Assembly (NCBI GenBank): GCA_964472875.1
Contig: CAYYMD010000066.1
Coordinates: forward strand, 1-12,096
DNA length: 12,096 nt
Direction of reading: 5' to 3'
Source: CAYYMD01 sp964472875
GTDB lineage: Bacteria; Planctomycetota; Phycisphaerae; SM23-33
Part shown: piece after piece, positions 6,811 to 12,096 of the stretch
Layout of the letters: every line of letters begins with the position of its first letter
How positions within the stretch are numbered: position 1 is the first letter of the stretch
The notes under the pieces: model-generated
What the model saw: only the letters and a program-made list of their open reading frames with translations
What the model was told of the DNA's origin: nothing
Database searches by the model: none
Program-made: the position numbers and the translations under genes

Positions 6811-7814
6811 CTGCCGGCTCCTTCTATAACTGCATTTGTCCGGTTCTGCTCATCCTGGGGCGGACTGTCGGAATCAGCAAGCAGTATCCCGTGCAAGTAT
6901 TCCCAGAAATTTCTTCTCTGAAGCGTCCTGTGGAACTTGTGGAATTCGTCATAAAGCATTTTGTATCGATTTGCGCAGTCCTGGTGGAGACTTTCCACGC
7001 CGTCAGCCATTTCCCTGTCGTATTCCGACGAAAACTCGCCGAGCAATTTCAGCCAGACTACGCAGTCCTGCCTGTCGCCGAGCAGGTCCTGGTATTTCTT
7101 CATACGGTTAATCGGCTTGGTTAAACGTCTGCCCCACAGTGAATTAAAAATTTCCATCGTGTAGCGAAGTTTCTTTCCGGCGATACGCATTTTGTGATGT
7201 TTTTCCTGCGCATCCGGCATTACGACGAACGGCTCGAAGGCGAGAAATTTCTCGATACGTTTTAATATCTTTCTGCCGGCGAGCAACCTGGCGCCGTCGT
7301 AGGTCGGTGACGAAAAGGGAGACCTTGTCGGTAGTTTTTTCTTCGCGCTGGTCCGGAGGATTCTAAGGGTTATCTCCATATGTTGAAGCGTGGGGTCGTC
7401 CTCGAGTTCGTCCATGGTCTTCGCCAGTTGGGGCCGGACTTGTTCCCGCCGCGCTCGGAGCCATTGCAGAAGTTCGTTGAGATCTTCGGGGCTGCCGCCG
7501 GCACTGGTGCGGGCGATGAATTTTCTGAGAAATTCTATCTGGACATCGAGGTCGCGCGCGGTCCCCAGCGACGACCTGACGGACTTGATCATTTTCTGCC
7601 ACTGTTTGCGCTGCTTGGTCGGCAGGGGCTCCTTGAAGACGGTCAGCGCCGCGCGGAGCCGGCGGGCGGCCACACGCATCTTGTGCACCGGCTCGATGTC
7701 GGATTCATCCGTTTGGCGGCGCACATCGGGTATTCTCTTTACGAGTTTTCGCAGACGTTTGAGCAGCGAATCGGCGGCGAAGTATGTATACGCATTGTCT
7801 ATACCGTTTCTCAT
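6807..7814 (-). CDS. CHAD domain protein (polyphosphate-binding)
   Basis: CHAD domains are alpha-helical, rich in conserved His, Lys and Arg, and known to bind polyphosphate or localise to polyphosphate granules. The 335-residue protein shows the two-fold internal repeat of the family: VHKMRVAARRLRAAL (43-57) with LGTARDLDV (83-91), then HHKMRIAGKKLRYTMEIF (206-223) with LGDRQDCVV (245-253). The protein is strongly basic and has no attached CYTH domain, so it is a stand-alone CHAD. I prefer the ATG at 7814: the frame can be extended upstream only to a TTG at 7859, through a hydrophobic, A/T-rich stretch with no ribosome site. It is the first gene of the cluster, overlapping the metallophosphoesterase-HD gene by 4 nt. 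A structural or targeting role on polyphosphate is inferred from its family and neighbours; no enzymatic role is indicated. Confidence 0.92.
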   Translation of the reverse strand: MRNGIDNAYTYFAADSLLKRLRKLVKRIPDVRRQTDESDIEPVHKMRVAARRLRAALTVFKEPLPTKQRKQWQKMIKSVRSSLGTARDLDVQIEFLRKFIARTSAGGSPEDLNELLQWLRARREQVRPQLAKTMDELEDDPTLQHMEITLRILRTSAKKKLPTRSPFSSPTYDGARLLAGRKILKRIEKFLAFEPFVVMPDAQEKHHKMRIAGKKLRYTMEIFNSLWGRRLTKPINRMKKYQDLLGDRQDCVVWLKLLGEFSSEYDREMADGVESLHQDCANRYKMLYDEFHKFHRTLQRRNFWEYLHGILLADSDSPPQDEQNRTNAVIEGAGR

Positions 7815-7875
7815 TTGAAATTTGGTAATTATGGTAGACAAGATATATGTAATGAACAAGTTAAGATTGTGTTAA

Positions 7876-8171
7876 GGCGATATTCTCCTGTTCAATCCGT
7901 TTGACCGGCTGGCCGATTCCCCACCTCCTCCGAAAGAATGGCATTATGTGAGCATTGATGAATTCTCTCAGTTGCTAACGGCAGCGCCAATATCGCCACG
8001 ACACAAGTTTATTACCTCAAGGTCAGCGAGAGTGATTTCGAGGCCGCAGCCAAAGAATCGATGGGAGTTTGTACCCAACTTTGTGCACAACTCGGCAAAA
8101 AACACGGAAATTTGGAGGTTTCCAGCAAACACAAAAAATTCTATAAATACTTCAAATACGAACACTTATGA
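7876..8171 (+). pseudogene. decayed tyrosine recombinase (phage-type integrase) remnant
   Basis: Two adjacent frames read as parts of one integrase. From 7876 to about 7989 the translation includes NPFDRL and KEWHYVSIDEFSQLLTAAP, which resembles the junction into the catalytic domain. After a frame change near 7989 it continues NIATTQVYYLKV, the C-terminal motif that holds the nucleophilic Tyr, then SESDFEAAAKES and a lysine-rich tail to TGA at 8169-8171. The N-terminal domain and the core carrying the R, HxxR and H/W residues are missing, so the gene must be inactive. The simplest explanation is an internal deletion joining the two ends out of frame. It ends 4 nt from the 3' end of tRNA-Pro on the opposite strand, the usual place for an integrase beside its attachment site. 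Recognition is by motif only. Confidence 0.7.
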
Positions 8172-8175
8172 AAAA

Positions 8176-8249
8176 TCGGGGCGACTGGATTTGAACCAGC
8201 GACTTCCTGCTCCCAAAGCAGGCGCGCTACCAAGCTGCGCCACGCCCCG
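8176..8249 (-). tRNA. tRNA-Pro (anticodon TGG)
   Basis: The 74-nt sequence folds as a full cloverleaf on the minus strand: acceptor CGGGGCG/CGCCCCG with discriminator A, D arm GCGC/GCGC, anticodon stem CCTGC/GCAGG with loop TTTGGGA (anticodon TGG), a 5-nt variable loop, and T arm GCTGG/CCAGT around TTCAAAT. CCA is not encoded. A T-run follows the 3' end immediately (minus strand 8175-8171), which may help terminate it. The tRNA reads CCN proline codons and lies 98 nt downstream of aspS. Confidence 0.96.
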
Positions 8250-8256
8250 AATTGTA

Positions 8257-8295
8257 AAATCTCCGAAATACGGAATTCTAAATCCGGAAATTACG
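8257..8295. repeat. short copy of the AATCCGAAAT-type intergenic repeat
   Basis: This tract contains CTCCGAAATACGGAATTC followed by TAAATCCGGAAATTA, which matches the AAATCCGAAATTA units at 232-258 with a single inserted G. It sits between aspS and tRNA-Pro. Presence in two separate gaps supports a dispersed repeat family rather than chance A/T-rich sequence. Confidence 0.45.
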
Positions 8296-8303
8296 CCGCT
8301 TAT

Positions 8304-8334
8304 ATTGTAACCTGATTTTACAAATTTTCAGCAA
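8304..8334 (-). promoter_or_regulatory. weak candidate promoter for tRNA-Pro
   Basis: On the minus strand, TACAAT (8309-8304, five of six -10 consensus bases) lies 55 nt before the tRNA. The only -35-like hexamer, TTGCTG (8334-8329), is 19 nt upstream, longer than usual. The tRNA may instead be read through from aspS. Confidence 0.25.
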
Positions 8335-8347
8335 TCCATCTTCGATA

Positions 8348-10150
8348 TCAGTCGGGTTTTTCGATGATGCGGATATCGAGTTCGGCCAGTTGCTCGTCGT
8401 CCACTTCCGCCGGCGCGCCGGTAAGCGGACATACCGCCCGCTGCGTCTTGGGGAACGCGATGACGTCGCGGATGGATGAGGCGCCGGTGAGCATCGTCAC
8501 CATGCGGTCCAGGCCAAGTGCTATGCCCCCGTGCGGCGGCGCGCCGTAGCGCAGCGCCTCCAGCAGAAACCCGAACCTTTCTTTCGCCTCGGCTTCGCCG
8601 ATGCCGAGCATCTCGAACACGCGGCCCTGCACGTCCGGGTTGTGAATACGGATGGACCCGCCGCCCAGTTCGCTGCCGTTGCAGACAATGTCATAAGCCC
8701 TCGCCCGGGCCGAGCCCGGGGCGGTGGCGAGCTTCTCGATATCCTCCGGCCGGGGTGAGGTGAACGGGTGGTGCAGACTGTACCATCGGCCTTCATCCTC
8801 GCTCCACTCGACCAGCGGCCAGTCGACAATCCATGTCCAGCGGTACTGGCCTTCCGGAATCATGCCCCGCTCGGCGGCCATTTTGCAGCGCAACTCGCCC
8901 AGGATGCGGTTGACAATTTTCGGCTTGTCGGCCCCGAAACATAACAGGTCGCCCGCCTGTGCGCCGGTTCGCTCGATTAACTTATCGGCTATGGGCGCGA
9001 CGAACTTGGCGATGCCGGTTTCCAGTTTACCTTCGCCGACCTTGGTGACCGCCAGGCCCTTGCCGCCGAGGCCCTTTGCCCAGTCGGCAAGTGCGTCGGT
9101 GTCCTTGCGTGTCATTTCGCCGCCGCCGGGCACGCGGATGCACTTTACCACCCCGCCGGCGCCCAGAGCCCCGGTGAACACACCGAACTCCGTCCGCCCG
9201 GCCAGGTCGCAGATATCCACCAGTTCCATGCCAAATCGCAGGTCCGGGCGGTCCGTTCCGAAGCGCGACATCGCCTCGTCATACGACATCACCGGCACCT
9301 CGCCGGGAAAAGCCACGCCGGCGACATCGCACGCCGCGCGCAGCACGCAGTTGGTAATATCCATTACGTCGGACTCGCTAACGAAAGACATCTCCAGGTC
9401 CAGTTGCGTGAACTCCGGCTGGCGGTCGGCGCGGAGGTCCTCGTCGCGGAAGCAGCGGACAATCTGGTAGTAGCGGTCCATGCCGGCGACCATCAGCAAC
9501 TGCTTGAACAGTTGCGGACTCTGCGGCAGGGCGTAGAACTTGCCCTGCTGGATGCGCGAGGGGACAAGGAAGTCGCGCGCGCCTTCCGGGGTGGACTTGG
9601 TAAGGAACGGCGTTTCGATTTCCGTAAAGTCGGCCGCGTCCAGCGCCTCGCGGGCGGCACGGCATATCCGGTGCCGCATGCGGAGCGCACGGGTCATTTC
9701 GCCGCGGCGGATATCAATGTAACGGTATCGCAGCCGCGTCTCCTCGGAAACGTCGGTGTATTCGTCCGGTGAAAACGGAACGGTCTCTGACCTGTTAAGC
9801 ACGGCCAGCGAGTCGGCCACGACCTCTATCTTGCCGGTGGGCAGCTTGGGGTTTTCGCGCTCCGGCCCGCGGGGTCGGACCCGTCCGGATATCGCTATCA
9901 CCCACTCGTTCCGCAGGGCGCGGGCGGTTTTGTACATCTGCCGTGCGTTTTCATCGGCGTCCTCGCCGGGCAGGTCGAAAACCACCTGCGTTACGCCCTT
10001 GCGGTCGCGCAGGTCGATAAACACCACACCACCGTGGTCGCGGTAAGAGCGGACCCACCCGCACAGGCGGACCTCGGCCCCGACGTCATCCTCGCGCAGT
10101 TGTGCGCAGTGGTGCGTTCGCTTCAGTACTTCGTCGTCGAATGTTTCCAT
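8348..10150 (-). CDS. aspS: aspartate-tRNA ligase, bacterial type
   Basis: It charges tRNA-Asp with aspartate using ATP in the cytoplasm. The 600-residue product has the bacterial layout: an N-terminal OB-fold anticodon domain (about 25-115, WVRSYRDHGGVVFIDLRDR at 32-50); class II core with motif 2 FRDEDLRADRQPEFTQ (234-249); a GAD insertion domain at about 300-430; and motif 3 GIALGLDRM (542-550). LPQSPQLFKQLLM (208-220) is a strongly conserved AspRS segment. His39 occupies the position that is His in non-discriminating bacterial enzymes and Leu in discriminating ones, so it may also charge tRNA-Asn. The ATG at 10150 gives an N-terminus in line with the family; its upstream GGAAA is a weak ribosome site. 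It is separated by 119 nt from the preceding small gene and so probably has its own promoter. No damage is seen. Confidence 0.97.
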   Translation of the reverse strand: METFDDEVLKRTHHCAQLREDDVGAEVRLCGWVRSYRDHGGVVFIDLRDRKGVTQVVFDLPGEDADENARQMYKTARALRNEWVIAISGRVRPRGPERENPKLPTGKIEVVADSLAVLNRSETVPFSPDEYTDVSEETRLRYRYIDIRRGEMTRALRMRHRICRAAREALDAADFTEIETPFLTKSTPEGARDFLVPSRIQQGKFYALPQSPQLFKQLLMVAGMDRYYQIVRCFRDEDLRADRQPEFTQLDLEMSFVSESDVMDITNCVLRAACDVAGVAFPGEVPVMSYDEAMSRFGTDRPDLRFGMELVDICDLAGRTEFGVFTGALGAGGVVKCIRVPGGGEMTRKDTDALADWAKGLGGKGLAVTKVGEGKLETGIAKFVAPIADKLIERTGAQAGDLLCFGADKPKIVNRILGELRCKMAAERGMIPEGQYRWTWIVDWPLVEWSEDEGRWYSLHHPFTSPRPEDIEKLATAPGSARARAYDIVCNGSELGGGSIRIHNPDVQGRVFEMLGIGEAEAKERFGFLLEALRYGAPPHGGIALGLDRMVTMLTGASSIRDVIAFPKTQRAVCPLTGAPAEVDDEQLAELDIRIIEKPD

Positions 10151-10191
10151 GGGTGTTTCCGTTGTTGATGATTAAATCGTTGAACGTTGAA

Positions 10192-10219
10192 AGCATAACG
10201 AAAGATTTCTTATACGCAA
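10192..10219 (-). promoter_or_regulatory. weak candidate promoter for aspS
   Basis: On the minus strand TTGCGT (10219-10214) is followed after 16 nt by TATGCT (10197-10192), about 41 nt before the aspS ATG. The matches are three and four of six. The 119-nt gap (10151-10269) is A/T-richer than the flanking genes, as expected for a promoter region, but no strong consensus is present. Confidence 0.25.
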
Positions 10220-10269
10220 TACTGAAAATCCGGGCGGCGTTAATGATGGGGGAGTTTGATGAACTTTCT

Positions 10270-10563
10270 TTATTCACCGCCGGCGGGGTTTTCTATCCAT
10301 TTTTGGTAGCACCGGCCGCACAGGTGTATCGTCATGCGGCGGTAGACCTGGTCCATGAGGTCGCGGGGCGACATTTCCCTCATCTGTTCGACAAGTTCCT
10401 CGATTTGCCCGCTTATATCGCCGGAAAGGTCCTCTGCGGTAACGTCAGGTGGCGTCGGGTCGGCGAACGCCTCAATGCGCACGACATACCAGTCGCCCTT
10501 GCCCGGCTCAAGCACCGCGCTGCATCCGTGACACAGAAGTTGGTCTTCGTCGGATTTCGCCAT
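10270..10563 (-). CDS. small protein with paired CxxC motifs (putative zinc-binding)
   Basis: This 97-residue protein has CHGC at 11-14 and CGRC at 82-85, which together could bind one zinc ion as a discontinuous zinc ribbon bringing the two ends together. Between them lie a WYVVRIEAFADPTPPD segment (25-40) and an acidic, probably helical stretch (about 43-75: EDLSGDISGQIEELVEQMREM). There is no signal peptide or membrane segment, and I do not recognise a named family. It starts 9 nt after the proA stop with an A-rich leader and no clear Shine-Dalgarno, so it is probably translated by coupling to proA in one transcript. Codon use resembles its neighbours and the reading frame is clean, which supports a real gene. 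The function is unknown; nothing ties it to proline synthesis except position. Confidence 0.8.
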   Translation of the reverse strand: MAKSDEDQLLCHGCSAVLEPGKGDWYVVRIEAFADPTPPDVTAEDLSGDISGQIEELVEQMREMSPRDLMDQVYRRMTIHLCGRCYQKWIENPAGGE

Positions 10564-10572
10564 TTATTTTTC

Positions 10573-11829
10573 TTACTGTCGCAGATGTCCTCGGCCGGTG
10601 ACGATCCACTTGTATGTGGTGAGGTCTTCGGCGCCCATGGGTCCGCGGGCGTGGAGTTTGTCGGTGGATATGCCGATTTCGGCGCCCAGGCCGTACTCGC
10701 CGCCGTCGCTGAATCGCGTGGAGGCGTTGACCATCACACTGGCCGAGTCCACGCCATCCGTAAACAGCCCGGCCGCGGCCACGGACTCGGTCACTATCGC
10801 GTCTGTGTGGTTTGAGCCGAAGGCGTTTATGTGCTCTATCGCCTCGCTGAGCCCGGCCACGACCTTTACAGCCAGTATCATATCGAGGAATTCCTCGCTC
10901 CAGTCATCTTCGCCGGCGGCCTTCATCTGCGGGTAAAGTTTGCGCGATTTTTCGCAGCCGCGGAGTTCCACGCCGGCGGCCGTCAGTTTTTCTGCGATGC
11001 GGGGCAGGAATTCATCGGCCACGGTCGCATCCACCAGGAGCGTCTCGGCGGCGTTGCAAACGCCCGGTCGCTGGCACTTGGCGTTCATGACGATTTCCTC
11101 GGCCATGTCGAGGTCCGCCTCGCCGTGAACGTAAACGTGACAGTTTCCGGCGTAGTGCTTGATTACCGGGATGGTGGCGGCCTCGGCGACGGCGCGTATG
11201 AGCCCTTCTCCCCCGCGGGGAATGATGAGGTCTATCATTCCCTCTGCACGGCACATGGCGTTTACTATCTCGCGGTCGGGCGAGTCAATGACGGTCACGG
11301 CTTCGGCGGGCAGGCCGGCCGAGGTCACCCCGGCTGTTATCGCCTCGGCGATAGCGAGGTTCGAGTTGATTGCCTCCTTGCCGCCGCGGAGTATGACGGA
11401 GTTTCCGCTCTTGATGCACAGGCCCGCCGCGTCTGATGTGACGTTCGGCCGCGACTCGTACACGATTCCGACGACGCCTATGGGCACGCGGCGTTTTTCT
11501 ATCCGCAGGCCGTTGGGACGGTTATAGGCCGCTATAGCCCGCCCTACAGGGTCGGTCTGTGCGGCTATCTGCTCCAGCGCGGCGGCCATCTTCTCGATGC
11601 GCGCCTCGGTTAGGCGCAAACGGTCGACCATGGCCTCGCTCAGGGCGAATTCTCCGCTGCGGGCGAGGTCTTTCTCGTTTGCGGCCCGGAGGTCAGCTTT
11701 GCCGTCGCGCAGGGCGGCAGCCGCCGCCGACAGCGCCGTGTCGCGGACCTGGCCGGTGGTGGAGGCCAGCACCTGCGCCGCAGCGCGGGCGGGAACGGCG
11801 ATCTGATGGATGTATTTTTCCGCTTCCAT
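10573..11829 (-). CDS. proA: glutamate-5-semialdehyde dehydrogenase (gamma-glutamyl phosphate reductase)
   Basis: ProA reduces L-glutamyl 5-phosphate with NADPH to glutamate 5-semialdehyde, the second step of proline synthesis, in the cytoplasm. The 418-residue length is standard. Conserved segments: PIGVVGIVYESRPNVTSDAA (116-135), a cofactor-fold patch GNSVILRGGKEA (142-153), IPRGGEGLI (203-211), HYAGNCHVYV (225-234), KCQRPGVCNAAETLLV (251-266) with catalytic Cys258, and the C-terminal STRFSDGGEYGLGAEIGIST (370-389). The ATG at 11829 has a good Shine-Dalgarno, GAGGA, about 8 nt upstream. No proB (glutamate 5-kinase) is adjacent; the next gene, 9 nt downstream, is the small CxxC protein. All key residues are in place. 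Confidence 0.97.
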   Translation of the reverse strand: MEAEKYIHQIAVPARAAAQVLASTTGQVRDTALSAAAAALRDGKADLRAANEKDLARSGEFALSEAMVDRLRLTEARIEKMAAALEQIAAQTDPVGRAIAAYNRPNGLRIEKRRVPIGVVGIVYESRPNVTSDAAGLCIKSGNSVILRGGKEAINSNLAIAEAITAGVTSAGLPAEAVTVIDSPDREIVNAMCRAEGMIDLIIPRGGEGLIRAVAEAATIPVIKHYAGNCHVYVHGEADLDMAEEIVMNAKCQRPGVCNAAETLLVDATVADEFLPRIAEKLTAAGVELRGCEKSRKLYPQMKAAGEDDWSEEFLDMILAVKVVAGLSEAIEHINAFGSNHTDAIVTESVAAAGLFTDGVDSASVMVNASTRFSDGGEYGLGAEIGISTDKLHARGPMGAEDLTTYKWIVTGRGHLRQ

Positions 11830-12096
11830 GTAATTTTCCTCGAAAGATCGTTCGGAAATAATAATATCTTATTTTATATCATCTCCACCATACTGAGAAC
11901 CCTGTCAAGGCATTTTGCGGTATGAGCAGATTGCTTTGGCTGTAAATGACTGTCGCAAGTGAAATAAACTACCATGGGTTAAAACCCCGTAGCATTGCTG
12001 CTTCGCCCTTCGCCCGTTGGCCTGCTCCGGAGCGGCTTGGAGTTTGGGATTTTTCATCTCGGACCTCGGATCTTTCTTGTCCTTTATGCCGCGTTA
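11830..12096. other. intergenic region upstream of proA, no gene seen
   Basis: Besides promoter-like boxes near proA, the stretch holds an imperfect hairpin at 11969-11992 (CTAC...GTAG enclosing GGGTT/AACCC), a perfect 10-bp palindrome GCTCCGGAGC at 12024-12033, and a degenerate T-rich tract (about 12040-12085) with CTCGGACCTCGGATC that recalls the repeat-filled gap at the left edge. No open frame here resembles a protein. Confidence 0.5.
11873..11908 (-). promoter_or_regulatory. candidate proA promoter with unusual spacing
   Basis: On the minus strand a perfect TTGACA (11908-11903) precedes TATAAA (11878-11873), about 43 nt before the proA ATG. Each box is strong, but they are 24 nt apart rather than 16-18. 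An alternative -10, GATGAT, lies 19 nt after TTGACA. Either the boxes belong to different promoters or one is chance. Confidence 0.35.

Noticed and set aside
6807..7859. Longer CHAD protein starting at 7859
   Set aside because: The start would be TTG with no ribosome site, and the extra 15 residues do not belong to the CHAD fold. The ATG at 7814 is preferred.
7815..7875. Pho box or clear sigma-70 promoter ahead of the CHAD gene
   Set aside because: The stretch is A/T-rich and must hold or adjoin the promoter, but no CTGTCAT repeats and no pair of good boxes at normal spacing could be found.
7968..8165. Minus-strand frame opposite the integrase remnant
   Set aside because: The plus strand reads recognisable recombinase motifs over the same bases; the minus frame resembles nothing.
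10086..10277. Minus-strand frame overlapping the 5' end of aspS
   Set aside because: Most of it lies in the intergenic gap and then runs out of frame into aspS; no ribosome site and no recognisable content.
10362..10371. GCGGGGCGAC as a possible second attachment site copy matching the tRNA-Pro 3' end
   Set aside because: The match covers only nine of ten bases inside the small CxxC gene and does not extend; chance is likely.

Overview
The window carries seven protein-coding genes, all on the minus strand, plus a tRNA-Pro gene and one decayed gene on the plus strand. The lineage cannot be fixed from sequence alone. GC-rich coding sequence, repeat-filled A/T-rich intergenic gaps, an AspRS with the non-discriminating-type histidine and a small CxxC...CxxC protein beside proA all fit a Planctomycetes (Phycisphaerae-like) or related environmental bacterium. 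That placement is an inference.

Region 1 (1-469) has no supportable gene. It holds an inverted pair of REP-like hairpins and a run of degenerate TTTCG/AATCCGAAAT repeats. Region 2 (470-7814) is a five-gene minus-strand cluster, in transcription order: CHAD-domain protein, a metallophosphoesterase-HD fusion, Ppx/GppA exopolyphosphatase, polyphosphate kinase Ppk1, and a group III-like 6-phosphofructokinase. Spacing is tight at the top (4-nt GTGA overlap, then 59, 17 and 64 nt). The first four products form a plausible module for making (Ppk1), binding (CHAD) and degrading (Ppx and possibly the fusion) inorganic polyphosphate. The phosphofructokinase would connect it to glycolysis and may also have its own promoter.

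Region 3 (7815-8347) holds a tyrosine recombinase pseudogene with its catalytic core deleted. It ends 4 nt from the 3' end of tRNA-Pro(TGG), which is the layout left by an element that integrated at a tRNA. Region 4 (8348-11829) is housekeeping: proA (proline synthesis), a small double-CxxC protein 9 nt downstream of it, then aspS. The right edge (11830-12096) is intergenic, with promoter-like and hairpin sequences.

The most interesting item is the metallophosphoesterase-HD fusion. Its C-terminal half is visibly homologous to the C-terminal domain of the neighbouring Ppx. The fusion has a true His-Asp pair where Ppx has His-Glu, and Ppx itself has lost the Glu of its DxGGGSTE motif. The two genes may have divided or altered polyphosphate or nucleotide hydrolysis between them.
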